Assembly: GCF_004342485.1 (NCBI RefSeq) | Contig: NZ_SMBU01000019.1 | Span: 31,259-95,258 of the forward strand | Direction: 5' to 3' | DNA from: Roseateles saccharophilus | GTDB taxonomy: Bacteria > Pseudomonadota > Gammaproteobacteria > Burkholderiales > Burkholderiaceae_C | DNA length: 64,000 nucleotides | Notes under the pieces: model-generated | What the model was told of the DNA's origin: nothing | Database searches by the model: none | Seen by the model: the letters and a program-made list of their open reading frames with translations, nothing else | Position numbers and translations under genes: made by a program | Shown: positions 8,372-17,500 of the stretch, piece after piece | Numbering within the stretch: position 1 is the stretch's first letter | Layout: each line of letters starts with the position of its first letter

Positions 8372-8920
8372 TTAGGCACATTTCGTCATGCCTGCCATCC
8401 TCGGGCCGGTGTAGCAACTGCGCACGCGGCCGGTTATCGCGATCACCTGCCGCACGCCGCTGCCGCTGGCCAGCTTCAGCTCGATGCTGCCGGTCTGCGT
8501 CACGAGGCCCTGGCGATGCTGGAATGTCAGCGTCTCGGCGTTGCTGCGCAGCGTGAGGGGCTGGCTGGCAGGCAGCCATTCGGCCTTGATGACCTCGCTG
8601 CCCGGCGTCCTGCAGACGGCTTGGCCGGCGGCACAGTCGCAATCGTTGCGGGCGCCGGTGTGCAGCATGTAGCAGGCATTGGCGCCCTTGTTGCTGACTC
8701 GGAAGTGGACCGAGTTGCTCATCCGCGCCGCTTCGCTGCGGGCGAAGCGCAGGTCGCTGGCCAGCGCTTCGGCGCCAGCCCGCAGCGCACGCTCCTGCAA
8801 CATCTGGTTCATGGCCGGCAGGGCCTGGCCGATCAGCACGGCGCCGATGCCGAGGCCGACGCAGAGCTCGACCAGGGTGAAACCACGGCTGCTGCGGCGG
8901 ATCTTGGTGGTGAGCTTCAT
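8372..8920 (-). CDS. fimT: GspH/FimT-family minor pilin, first gene of the pilin run
   Basis: 182 residues. Leader MKLTTKIRRSSRG is followed by FTLVELCVGLGIGAVLIGQALPAMNQMLQERALRAGAEALASDLRFARSEAARMS. The FTLVE cleavage/assembly motif and the 'L..DLrfARSEA.rr' stretch are diagnostic of FimT/FimU/GspH. The remainder contains a cysteine pair in the DCDCAAGQAVC loop and a beta-rich C-terminal domain. About 100 bp separates it from pilE downstream. A weak hairpin at 9032-9052 separates it from nrdR upstream, so a promoter for the pilin-riboflavin run should lie between 8921 and 9064, though I cannot point to clear hexamers. FimT proteins have been implicated in DNA binding during natural transformation in some bacteria; whether that applies here is unknown. 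Confidence 0.82.
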   Translation of the reverse strand: MKLTTKIRRSSRGFTLVELCVGLGIGAVLIGQALPAMNQMLQERALRAGAEALASDLRFARSEAARMSNSVHFRVSNKGANACYMLHTGARNDCDCAAGQAVCRTPGSEVIKAEWLPASQPLTLRSNAETLTFQHRQGLVTQTGSIELKLASGSGVRQVIAITGRVRSCYTGPRMAGMTKCA

Positions 8921-9031
8921 GGTGCTGCCTTCGGTTCGTTGCTGTGGAACGAACTCTAGGAAGCAGGCTCCGCCGAGTCTTTCCCTCCAAGGGTGAGGCG
9001 GCGAAGGAGAAGCTGGGGCGTATCCCCCATG

Positions 9032-9052
9032 ACTCCCTCCAAAGAGGGGAGT
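9032..9052 (-). terminator. Possible hairpin terminator after nrdR
   Basis: ACTCCC pairs with GGGAGT across a short A/G-rich loop in the 144-bp gap between nrdR and the pilin run. There is no run of T on either side, so it may be only a structured intergenic element. The rest of this gap shows a repeated CCCTCCAA motif and nothing else I recognise. Confidence 0.3.
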
Positions 9053-9064
9053 GGAAACCCGGGG

Positions 9065-9508
9065 TCAGATCTCCCGGATCAGCTGACGGAACTCGTCGAC
9101 GTCCTCGAAGCTGCGATAGACCGACGCGAAGCGGACATAGGCCACCTTGTCAATGCGCTTGAGTTCGCGCATGACGAGCTCGCCCAGGCGGGTGGACGCG
9201 ATCTCCCGCGCGCCGCTGGCGAGCAGCTTCTCCTCGATGCGGTTGATGGCCGCGTCGATCTGCTCGACGCTGACCGGCCGCTTGCGCAGAGCCAGCTGCA
9301 TGGAGGCGCGCAGCTTGGTGGCGTCGAAATCGGCGCGCCGCCCGTCCTTCTTGACGACCGAGGGCAGGGCGATGTCTGCCCGCTCATAGGTCGTGAAGCG
9401 CTTGTCGCAGGACAGGCAGCGGCGCCGGCGCCGGACAACGTCGCCCTCGTCCGATTCCCGGGTCTCGGCGACCTGGGTCTCGGCGTGAGAGCAGAACGGG
9501 CAGCGCAT
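9065..9508 (-). CDS. nrdR: Transcriptional repressor NrdR
   Basis: NrdR is the zinc-ribbon/ATP-cone regulator that represses ribonucleotide reductase genes by sensing ATP/dATP. The 147-residue product begins MRCPFC, with a second CxxC in [13 protein letters not shown] (zinc ribbon, residues 3-~45). It continues with the ATP-cone ([30 protein letters not shown]) and ends in the conserved [19 protein letters not shown]. Every diagnostic segment is present and the length is standard. It lies 17 bp downstream of glyA in the same direction, so the two are likely co-transcribed from the riboswitch-controlled glyA promoter. The glyA-nrdR order is common in beta- and gammaproteobacteria and links one-carbon supply with dNTP synthesis. 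Confidence 0.97.
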   Translation of the reverse strand: MRCPFCSHAETQVAETRESDEGDVVRRRRRCLSCDKRFTTYERADIALPSVVKKDGRRADFDATKLRASMQLALRKRPVSVEQIDAAINRIEEKLLASGAREIASTRLGELVMRELKRIDKVAYVRFASVYRSFEDVDEFRQLIREI

Positions 9509-9525
9509 TACGGATTAACCGTCAA

Positions 9526-10779
9526 TCAACCGCGATACACCGGGAAGGCGGCCGTCAGCGCGGCGACCTTCTCGCGCACGGCGGCCAGGTTGGCCTCGTC
9601 ATGCGGCTTGTCCAGCACGTCGGCGATCAGATGGGCGGTCTGGCGGACCTGCTCCTCCTTGAAGCCGCGCGTCGTCATGGCCGGCGTGCCCAGGCGGATG
9701 CCGCTGGTGACCATGGGCTTCTGCGGGTCGTTGGGAATGCCGTTCTTGTTGCAGGTCATGTGGGCGGCGCCCAGGATGGCCTCGGCTTCCTTGCCGGTCA
9801 GGTTCTTGGGGCGCAGGTCCACCAGCATGACGTGGCTTTCCGTGCCGCCGGAGACGATGCGCAGGCCGCGCTCGATCAGCGTGTCGGCCAGCACCTTGGC
9901 GTTCTTGACGACTTGCTGCTGGTAGGCCTTGAACTCGGGGCCGAGCGCCTCCTTGAAGGCCACCGCCTTGCCGGCGATGACATGCATCAGCGGGCCGCCC
10001 TGGATGCCGGGGAAGATGGCCGAGTTGATCTTCTTGGCGATGTCTTCCTTGTTCGTCAGGATGATGCCGCCGCGCGGGCCGCGCAGGCTCTTGTGCGTGG
10101 TGGACGTGACGACGTCGGCATGCGGCAGCGGGTTGGGATAGACGCCCGCGGCGATCAGGCCGGCGTAGTGGGCCATGTCGACCATGAAGTAGGCGCCGAT
10201 TTCCTTGGCGATCCTGCCGAAGCGCTCGAAGTCGATGCGCAGGGAGTAGGCGGACGCGCCGGCGATGATGAGCTTGGGCTTCTTCTCGCGGGCCAGGGCT
10301 TCCATCGCGTCGTAGTCGATCTCTTCCTTGGCGTTCAGGCCGTAGGAGATGACGTTGAACCACTTGCCACTCATGTTCAGCGCCATGCCGTGGGTCAGGT
10401 GACCGCCTTCGGCCAGGCTCATGCCCATGATGGTGTCGCCGGGCTGCAGCAGCGCGAAGAACACGCCCTGGTTGGCCTGCGAGCCGCTGTTGGGCTGCAC
10501 ATTGGCGTATTCGGCGCCGAAGAGCTGCTTCAGGCGGTCGATGGCCAGCTGCTCGACGACGTCGACGTATTCGCAGCCGCCGTAGTAGCGCTTGCCGGGG
10601 TAGCCCTCGGCGTACTTGTTGGTCAGTTGGCTGCCCTGGGCCTGCATGACGGCCGGCGAGGTGTAGTTCTCGCTGGCGATCAGCTCGATATGGTCTTCTT
10701 GGCGGCGGTTCTCGTTCTGGACGGCAGTCCAGAGTTCGGGGTCGACCAGGGCGAGGGTGGAGGTGGTGCGGTCAAACAT
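9526..10779 (-). CDS. glyA: Serine hydroxymethyltransferase
   Basis: GlyA interconverts serine + tetrahydrofolate and glycine + 5,10-methylene-THF, using PLP. The 417-residue protein (typical size) contains [19 protein letters not shown] near the N-terminus, [18 protein letters not shown] (tetrahydrofolate/oligomer contacts), [12 protein letters not shown], the PLP lysine in [15 protein letters not shown] near residue 230, and the C-terminal [14 protein letters not shown]. The ATG at 10777-10779 starts directly at the family's normal N-terminus. About 70-170 bp upstream on the same strand lies a ZTP riboswitch, which in other bacteria turns on one-carbon and purine genes when 10-formyl-THF is low. 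Cytoplasmic; followed by nrdR. Confidence 0.98.
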   Translation of the reverse strand: MFDRTTSTLALVDPELWTAVQNENRRQEDHIELIASENYTSPAVMQAQGSQLTNKYAEGYPGKRYYGGCEYVDVVEQLAIDRLKQLFGAEYANVQPNSGSQANQGVFFALLQPGDTIMGMSLAEGGHLTHGMALNMSGKWFNVISYGLNAKEEIDYDAMEALAREKKPKLIIAGASAYSLRIDFERFGRIAKEIGAYFMVDMAHYAGLIAAGVYPNPLPHADVVTSTTHKSLRGPRGGIILTNKEDIAKKINSAIFPGIQGGPLMHVIAGKAVAFKEALGPEFKAYQQQVVKNAKVLADTLIERGLRIVSGGTESHVMLVDLRPKNLTGKEAEAILGAAHMTCNKNGIPNDPQKPMVTSGIRLGTPAMTTRGFKEEQVRQTAHLIADVLDKPHDEANLAAVREKVAALTAAFPVYRG

Positions 10780-10839
10780 GGCTGGTGTTGTTCCGAAGGT
10801 CAGGCGGTGAATCCGTGGCGATCACGCGGGGCGCGATAC

Positions 10840-10950
10840 CAGGGCTGCCCAGGCGAACGGCTGAAAGCGGCTGAAGCAGCCGCCTCACGCTCCCCGGTGG
10901 TGGCCCACCTCGGGTCAGCTCGTGACCCTGATCGCCAGTCGCGTGAGCGC
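10840..10950 (-). promoter_or_regulatory. ZTP (ZMP/ZTP, pfl-motif) riboswitch in the glyA leader
   Basis: Read on the minus strand, the glyA leader shows the pfl-motif blocks in order: CGCGACTGGCG (GACTGGC at 10934-10940), then GGTGGGCCACCACCGGGGAG (CCACCACCGGGGAGCG at 10888-10903), a GC-rich hairpin (GGCGGCTGCTTCAGCCGC), and the 3' block CGTTCGCCTGGGCAG (GCCTGGGCAG at 10845-10854). The CCGGGGAGC and CCTGGGC segments form the pseudoknotted ZTP-binding core in known members. About 60 nt of leader remain before the glyA ATG for the expression platform. The location in front of glyA is the most frequent one for this class. The call rests on motif recognition, not a covariance search. Confidence 0.85.
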
Positions 10951-10960
10951 CCAGTGTAGT

Positions 10961-11806
10961 TCAGCGCAGCAGCGCGACCTGGGCCGATTCGCCCGCCGGC
11001 GCGGACGCGGCCTCGCGCAGCGGGCGCGCGCTGGCGCTGGCCGGCACGGTGCGCCCGGCGGCCACGGCCTTGAGCAGGTCGTGCTCGGCCAGCACGCGCG
11101 AGGCGTAGCCCGTGTCCTCGGGCAGGTTGGCCGCGCCGACGTAGTAGCGCAGGCCTTCCTCCAGGCTGCCGCCGCGCTGGATGCATTCCTTCAGCACCTG
11201 CACGCCGACGCGCAGATTGGTCACCGGGTCGAAGGCTGCCAGCGTGCCGCCGAAAGCCTCGTACTTGTCGTCGTGCACGCGGGTCATGACCTGCATCAGG
11301 CCCTGGGCGCCGACGGCGCTCTGCGCAAACGGGTTGAAGCCCGACTCGATGGCCATGATGGACAGGATCAGCGTCGGCTCGACCTTGGCGCGGTTGCCGA
11401 CGGCCCAGGCTTCCTGGACGAGGCGGCTGATGGGCTCGGGGGCGACGTGGTAGCGGCGCGCCAGCCAATGGGCCACGGCGGCCTGCTGGCGGCTCAGTTC
11501 GCGCGGGTCGGTGGCGGTGGCACGGGCGATCGCGTCGGGCTCGGCGCTGGCCAGCAGCGTGTTGCCTTCGGCCTCGGCGCGGGCTTCCTGGCGGGCGTTC
11601 AGCCAGCCGAGGGCGGCCGATTCCAGGCTCTCGCGCAAGCCGGCCTGGCTCGTGAACACCAGCAGCACCGACACCACGGCCAGCCCGACGAGGGCCAGCG
11701 TGTTGTGGCTGACCACCAGCAGGCCATTGCCGATGTCCGTCACGAACAGCGACGCTGCATCGCGCGTGTGGCGGGCCAGGCTGATCAGGTCTTGACGTGT
11801 CGTCAT
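10961..11806 (-). CDS. Membrane-anchored lytic transglycosylase (SLT fold)
   Basis: This 281-residue protein has an N-terminal membrane anchor (VVSHNTLALVGLAVVSVLLVF, about residues 30-50), which puts the rest in the periplasm. A soluble-lytic-transglycosylase-like domain occupies about 105-240. Catalytic Glu lies in LILSIMAIESGFNPFAQS, followed by the AVGAQGLMQV motif, FDPVTNLRVGVQVL and the GLRYYVGA motif. Such enzymes cleave the glycan strand of peptidoglycan to 1,6-anhydro products. The ATG at 11804-11806 is preferred because AAGGAG lies 4 bp upstream; an upstream frame to 11914 lacks a ribosome binding site. It has a 181-bp gap to glyA, most of which is the riboswitch. The C-terminal ~40 residues are Ala/Pro-rich and probably disordered. 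Confidence 0.86.
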   Translation of the reverse strand: MTTRQDLISLARHTRDAASLFVTDIGNGLLVVSHNTLALVGLAVVSVLLVFTSQAGLRESLESAALGWLNARQEARAEAEGNTLLASAEPDAIARATATDPRELSRQQAAVAHWLARRYHVAPEPISRLVQEAWAVGNRAKVEPTLILSIMAIESGFNPFAQSAVGAQGLMQVMTRVHDDKYEAFGGTLAAFDPVTNLRVGVQVLKECIQRGGSLEEGLRYYVGAANLPEDTGYASRVLAEHDLLKAVAAGRTVPASASARPLREAASAPAGESAQVALLR

Positions 11807-11976
11807 GCGACTCCTTGTATCGCAGCCCGCCACAGGCTGGCCGCTTGTCGAAGCGGGCGGTCTGGACGGGGCGACGGTGATAATTTCCCGGCCGTTGCTC
11901 TGGGCCTGTGGCACTTCGGTGCCCGGTGGACCCGGCCGGTTGGGCTTCAGTACAAACCCGAGGCCGTGAATTCTCT

Positions 11977-11996
11977 ACGGGTCGAAGATAACCCGT
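11977..11996. other. Small inverted repeat between the transglycosylase and ubiD
   Basis: ACGGGT and ACCCGT flank an 8-nt loop in the 226-bp divergent gap between the transglycosylase (minus) and ubiD (plus). The position, 37 bp before the ubiD ATG, would place it in the ubiD 5' leader. It could be an operator or a leader hairpin. I see no clear promoter hexamers or other features in the gap. Confidence 0.3.
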
Positions 11997-12032
11997 CAAG
12001 GCTGTTTTAGCCGATCAAAACTACTTTAAGTT

Positions 12033-13595
12033 ATGAAATACAGCGACCTGAGGGACTTCATCGCCGGGCTGGAGGGGTTGGGCGAACTCAAGCGCGTGCG
12101 TGAAAAAGTCTCGCCGGTGCTGGAGATGACGGCGCTCAGCGACCGGGTGCTGCGGGCCGGAGGGCCGGCCCTGTTGTTCGAGGCGCCGACGGGGCATTCC
12201 ACGCCGGCCTTGACCAATCTTTTTGGGACAACCCGGCGCGTCGCACTCGGCATGGGGGCTGAATCCCTGGCCGATCTGCGGGATGTCGGCCGGGTTCTGG
12301 CCAGCCTCAAGGAGCCCGACCCGCCCAAGGGCTTGAAGGACACGGCCAAGCTGCTTCAGATGGCCAAGGCGCTGTGGGACATGAAACCCGCCGTGCAGCG
12401 CCGTGCGGCCTGCCAGGAAGAGGTGCTGGAGGGCGCCGACATCGACCTGGGCCGCCTGCCCATCCAGACCTGCTGGCCGGATGACGCCGCCCCCCTGATC
12501 ACGTGGGGACTCGTCATCACCCGGGGGCCGGCCCGGGCGCGCCAGAACCTCGGCATCTACCGCCAGCAACTCATCGGCCGGCGCCATGTCATCATGCGCT
12601 GGCTGGCCCATCGGGGTGGCGCGCTGGACTTCCGCGACCACGCGCTGGCCCACCCCGGCCAGCCCTTCCCGATTGCCGTCGCGCTGGGCGCGGACCCCGC
12701 CACCATCCTCGGCGCGGTCACGCCGGTGCCGGACAGCCTCTCCGAGTACCAGTTCGCCGGCCTGCTGCGGGGCTCGCGCACCGAACTGGTCAACACCGGC
12801 GTCGGCCGCGAGGGTCTGCCGCTGCAGGCGCCGGCCTCGGCCGAGATCGTGCTTGAGGGGCATATCCCGCCCGCCGAACCGGGCTATGTGGGCGTCAGCG
12901 AGCGCGGCGTGCCGCTGAAGGAGAAGGGGGGCTATCTGCACGCGCTGGAAGGCCCCTTCGGCGACCACACCGGCTATTACAACGAGCAGGACTGGTTTCC
13001 GGTCTTCGAGATCACGCGCCAGACCCAGCGCAAGAACCCCATCTACCACTCCACCTACACCGGCAAGCCGCCCGACGAGCCCGCCATCCTCGGCGTCGCG
13101 CTCAACGAGGTCTTCGTGCCCATCCTGCAGAAGCAGTTTCCGGAGATCGTCGACTTCTACCTGCCGCCCGAGGGCTGTAGCTACCGCATGGCCGTCGTGT
13201 CGATCAAGAAGGCCTATCCGGGCCATGCCAAGCGGCTGATGTTCGGCATCTGGAGCTTTCTGCGCCAGTTCATGTACACCAAGTTCATCGTCGTCGTGGA
13301 CGACGACATCGACACGCGCAACTGGCAGGAGGTGATCTGGGCCATCACGACCCGCATGGACCCGGTGCGTGACACGACCCTGGTCGACAACACGCCCATC
13401 GACTATCTCGACTTCGCATCGCCGGTCAGCGGCCTGGGCGGCAAGATGGGGCTGGACGCCACCAACAAATGGCCCGGCGAGACCAGCCGCGAATGGGGAC
13501 GCGGCATCAGCCTGCCGGCCGAGGTCACAAAGCGGGCCGAGGCGCTATTCGGGCAACTCTTCTTGAACCCGGTTGGAGGCTCGCCTACTGTTTGA
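12033..13595 (+). CDS. ubiD: 4-hydroxy-3-polyprenylbenzoate decarboxylase UbiD
   Basis: UbiD is the prenylated-FMN-dependent decarboxylase of ubiquinone synthesis. The 520-residue product opens with [22 protein letters not shown], typical for the family. It contains [13 protein letters not shown] and the [12 protein letters not shown] segment of the prFMN/substrate site, [11 protein letters not shown] with the catalytic Glu region, the HTGYYN loop and the C-terminal [18 protein letters not shown]...R.DP block. Length and order match E. coli UbiD (497 aa) with a short C-terminal extension. The flavin prenyltransferase UbiX is not in this window. It is followed by a terminator at 13688 shared with the convergent YdcF-type gene. 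Confidence 0.96.
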   Translation: MKYSDLRDFIAGLEGLGELKRVREKVSPVLEMTALSDRVLRAGGPALLFEAPTGHSTPALTNLFGTTRRVALGMGAESLADLRDVGRVLASLKEPDPPKGLKDTAKLLQMAKALWDMKPAVQRRAACQEEVLEGADIDLGRLPIQTCWPDDAAPLITWGLVITRGPARARQNLGIYRQQLIGRRHVIMRWLAHRGGALDFRDHALAHPGQPFPIAVALGADPATILGAVTPVPDSLSEYQFAGLLRGSRTELVNTGVGREGLPLQAPASAEIVLEGHIPPAEPGYVGVSERGVPLKEKGGYLHALEGPFGDHTGYYNEQDWFPVFEITRQTQRKNPIYHSTYTGKPPDEPAILGVALNEVFVPILQKQFPEIVDFYLPPEGCSYRMAVVSIKKAYPGHAKRLMFGIWSFLRQFMYTKFIVVVDDDIDTRNWQEVIWAITTRMDPVRDTTLVDNTPIDYLDFASPVSGLGGKMGLDATNKWPGETSREWGRGISLPAEVTKRAEALFGQLFLNPVGGSPTV

Positions 13596-13616
13596 GTGCC
13601 TTTTCAGGCAAACCCT

Positions 13617-13639
13617 CTGGCGCAATCTTTGCGCGCCAG
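13617..13639 (+). other. Hairpin after ubiD
   Basis: CTGGCGC and GCGCCAG form a 7-bp stem with a 9-nt loop 22 bp past the ubiD stop. No T-tract follows. It may stabilise the ubiD 3' end; the stronger terminator is 50 bp further on. Confidence 0.3.
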
Positions 13640-13687
13640 GAGCCCAGTGGCAGATAGCCTCTGAGCCCCAAGGTGGCCTCGCCACCC

Positions 13688-13730
13688 ACCCCGCCCGGCC
13701 TTCAAGCCCGGCGGGGTTTCTATTTGTGCA
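13688..13730 (+). terminator. Rho-independent terminator between convergent ubiD and YdcF-type gene
   Basis: ACCCCGCC (13688-13695) pairs with GGCGGGGT (13710-13717) around a 14-nt loop. The following sequence is T-rich (TTTCTATTTGT). It ends the ubiD transcript and could also slow transcription from the right. Confidence 0.75.
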
Positions 13731-13736
13731 GCCCGT

Positions 13737-14552
13737 TCAGCGGCCGGCCCACCAGGCCAGCGTCTCGTAGACGATGTTGCGCACCCGGGCGAAGCCTTCG
13801 ACCGACGGGCACCAGTCGTCGAAGCTGCTCAGCGCGTCGTCGCGCAGGCCGACGGGCGCCGGCACGATGGCGATGCCCAGTGGCGCAGCCACGCCCTCGA
13901 AGGCGCGCACGGCCCGGGGCATATGACCGTCATCGGTGACCAGCAGCACCCGCTTCACGCCGCTGGCCATCAGCATCGGCAGCGAGTTGGCCGCGTTCTC
14001 GCGCGTGTCCCGCGAGCGGGACTCGGACCAGCGCAGCGGCAGGCCATAGTCCTCGGCGGCGACTCGGGCCACGATCTCGGCCTCGGGCTGGCGCAGTTCC
14101 GTCGCCGTCCAGCCGATGCCACCCGAGAAGGCCAGGGGCCAGCCGGTGCGCCGGGCCAGCCAGACGCCATAGGCCAAGCGTTCGGCCGTGTGGCGCCGCG
14201 GCGCGCCCGCGTCGTATTCGGGCAGGTGGCGGTGCACGCCGCCGCCCAGCACCAGCACGACACCGTCCTGGCTGCCCCTGAGCGCCTCGACCTGGGTGCG
14301 GCTCAGGGCCGGCGGTGGCCGCCGGGCCCGGCTCAGCAATTCGCCGGCAGCCTCGGTCGCCGACAGCCAGGCCAGCACCAGCGCCAGGCCCAGCATCCAG
14401 CCGCCCCATCGGCGGCCGCGCTTGAGCCGCCAGCCGCCCCAGGCCGCCAGCAGCAGCATCGGCGCGGGCGGCAGCACGGCGGCCAGCAACAGGGTCTTGA
14501 AACCCGAGTAATCGAGAGTGAGGCTCACGGCCGGCATCATCGCCGACATCAA
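13737..14552 (-). CDS. YdcF/ElyC-family (DUF218) membrane protein
   Basis: 271 residues with two N-terminal hydrophobic helices (LLLAAVLPPAPMLLLAAWGGW and WMLGLALVLAWLSATEAA) and a C-terminal DUF218 domain facing the periplasm. Seen motifs: GVVLVLGGGVHR, TAERLAYGVWLAR, LAFSGGIG, ESRSRDTRENA and VLLVTDDGHMPRA. These correspond to the nucleotide-binding-like loops and the 'S.dT.eNa' and 'TdaaHm.RA' signatures of the YdcF/SanA/ElyC group. E. coli ElyC affects peptidoglycan and lipid-carrier metabolism; the biochemical activity of the family is not settled. It is convergent with ubiD and divergent from the DUF748 gene, whose start is only 2 bp away, so the two share a promoter region inside each other's 5' ends. 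Confidence 0.85.
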   Translation of the reverse strand: MMSAMMPAVSLTLDYSGFKTLLLAAVLPPAPMLLLAAWGGWRLKRGRRWGGWMLGLALVLAWLSATEAAGELLSRARRPPPALSRTQVEALRGSQDGVVLVLGGGVHRHLPEYDAGAPRRHTAERLAYGVWLARRTGWPLAFSGGIGWTATELRQPEAEIVARVAAEDYGLPLRWSESRSRDTRENAANSLPMLMASGVKRVLLVTDDGHMPRAVRAFEGVAAPLGIAIVPAPVGLRDDALSSFDDWCPSVEGFARVRNIVYETLAWWAGR

Positions 14553-14554
14553 TA

Positions 14555-17500
14555 ATGCGAGGCGTGATGATCGACCGCCGCTCCCTCCTTCGCCTCACCC
14601 TCCGGACCCTGGCCGCGCTGGCGGTCGTCGTCGTGCTGGCCCTGCTCGCCGCGACGCTTGCCCTGCCGGGCTGGATCACCGGCCGCGGTGCTGCGCTCGC
14701 CACCGAGGCCCTGGGCCGAACGGTGCACATCGAGCAGGCACGCTTCCAGCCCTGGCGCCTGGGCGTCGTCGTCGAGGGGCTGAGCATCGCCGGCCCGGCT
14801 GCGGGCCAGCCACCGCTGTTCAAGCTCGACCGGCTGGATGCCGCGCTGTCGCTGCGCTCCCTGCTGCGGGGGCGTGCCGTCGTCGAGTCAGTGGTGCTGA
14901 CCCGGCCCGAACTGCGCGTCGCCCGCCTGTCCGATGGGCATTACGACATCGACGACCTGATCCAGCGCTTCGCCGCCAAGCCCGAGGCCAAGCCGGCACC
15001 CGACGCCGCCGAACCCGAGTTCGCCGTTTACAACATCGAGCTCAGCGAGGGGCTCGTCGCCTTCGACGACCGCCCCGTGCAGCGCAGGCATGAGCTGGCC
15101 GGCCTGCATCTGGCGCTGCCCTTCGTGTCCACGCTGCCGGCCGACGTGGCCGTCAAGGTTCTGCCGCATCTGAGCGGCAAGCTCGACGGCGTCGCCTTCG
15201 ACAGCCGCGCCGAGGCGCTGCCTTTCGAGGACGACGCCAGCGCCCGTCTGTCCTTCAAGCTCGCCGGCCTGGACCTCGCGCCGCTGGCCGCCTACATCCC
15301 CGCCAGTGCGCCGCTGCGCCTGAGCACCGGCAGGCTCGATGTCGACCTGGCGCTGGACTTTTCCGAGCATCCCAAGCAGCCGCCCGGCGTCAAGCTCAGC
15401 GGCGGCATCCAGCTGCACGAGTTGGCGCTGACCCAGCCCGACGGCCAGCCCCTGCTGGGCTTCAAGCGCCTGAGCCTGCCGCTGGTCGACGTGCAGCCGC
15501 TGCGCCACCAGGTCGGCCTCGGCCAGATCCTGCTGGAGTCGCCCAGTGCCTGGTTGCACCCGCTGCCGGCGGCACCAGCCGCAGCGGCTTCCGCGCCCAC
15601 GGCCACCCAGCCCTGGCAGGTCAGCGTTGCCGGCCTGGAGGTCAGGGACGGCCGCTTCACCGCGCGCGACCTCGCGCTGGACGCCATCCAGCTCAAGCTC
15701 GGCCCCGCTGCCTGGCCGCTGAAGCAGCCGGCCCAACTCGACGCCAGCCTGCGCCTGGACCAGGCCACGCTGAGCGCGCGGGCCAAGCTCGCGCCCGAAC
15801 TGCTCGAGGCCGATGCCGAGCTGAACGGCCTCGCCGTCGAGCGCCTGGCCGCCTGGCTGCCGCTGCCCAGGGGCATGCGCGTCGCGGCCGGTGTGTCGAC
15901 CAAGGCCGCACTGCAGGTCAAGGAGCCGCTGGCCGAGGGCGCCGCCGAGCGCGCCAACCTAAGCCTCAGCGAGCTACGCATCAGCGACGTACGCGTCGGT
16001 CTGGCAGGCGCCGGCAAGCCGTTGCTGACGCTGGCCAGCGCCGAGCTCGACCAGGCCGAGGTCGAGCCCGGCCGCCACGCGCTCCGCCTGGGCCGGCTGA
16101 AGCTGGACGCGCCGCGGGCCCAGCTCGCCCGCGAGCATGACGGGCGCCTGAGCATCGCCGCCTTGCTGCCCGCTGAAGGTGCGTCCACTGCCAGGTCCTC
16201 CGGCCCGGCCTGGACCGTGCGGCTGGCCGGCCTCGCCGTCGAACGCGGCGCATTGCGCTGGCGCGATGCTGCCGTACCCGAGGGCGTGGCGCCGGTGGCC
16301 GTGGTGGTCGAGCCGCTGCAACTGCAGCTCGGCGCGCTGGCCTGGCCGTCGGCCGCGCCGGTGCAGGCCCAGCTGTCGGCCCGACTCGCAGCGCTGGGCG
16401 CCAATGACCAGCCCATTGCCGCCAGCGCCGGCAGCCTGCAATGGAATGGCCGCGTCGGCCTCGCACCCTTGTCGACGCGCGGCAAGGTGCAGGCCAAGGC
16501 CCTGCCGCTGCAGCTCTTCAACGCCTACCTGGACCCGGCCTGGGGCCTGCATCTGCAGCGCGCCGAGCTGGGGCTGAAGGCCGATGTCAGCGCCGCCCGC
16601 CAGGCCTCCGGCTGGCAGGCCGGCGTGGACGGCGACCTGCGCCTGGGGCCGCTGGCCGTGCAGCAGGCGCGCTCCATCGATGGCCAGCGCGTCGTCGGCG
16701 AAGACCTGCTGAGCTGGCAGGCCCTGCAGCTCGACGGTCTGAAGCTCGCGCTGTTGCCCGGTGCGCCGCCGAAGCTGGCCGTGCGCGAGGCCGTGCTGGA
16801 CGAGGCCTATGCCCGCCTCATCGTCAGCGAGGAGGGGCGCTTCAACCTGCGCGACATCGGCCCGGCCGAAGCCGCCGCTGCAGCAGCGTCGGCGCCTGCG
16901 GCATCGGGCCCGCCGCCCGAGTTCGCCGTCGAGCGCATCCGCGTGAACCGCAGCTTCGTCGACTTCAACGACCGCTTCGTGCGCCCGCACTACAGCGCCC
17001 GCCTCAGCGAGTTGCAGGGCTCGCTCGGCGCGTTCTCGTCGGCCAGCCCCGCGATGGCGCCGCTGACGCTGCGCGGCAAGGTGGCCGGCACCGGACTGCT
17101 CGAGATCGACGGGCAGCTGAAGCCGGGCGCGCCGCTGGCCATGGACATTGCCGCCAACGCCACCGACATCGAGCTCGCGCCGCTGTCGCCCTATGCCGGC
17201 AAATACGCCGGCTATGCGATCGAGCGCGGCAAGCTGTCGACCAAGCTGCACTACAAGATCGAGCCCGGCGGCTCCCTGAGCGCCAGCAACCAGATCATCC
17301 TCAACCAGCTGACCTTCGGCGACAAGGTCGAGAGCCCCGACGCGACGACGCTGCCGGTGCGCTTCGCCGTTGCGCTGCTGAAGGACCGCAACGGCGTCAT
17401 CGACGTCAACCTGCCCATCAGCGGCTCGCTGAACGACCCGCAGTTCAGCGTCGGCGGCATCGTCTGGAAGCTCATCCTGAACCTGATCGGCAAGGCGCTG

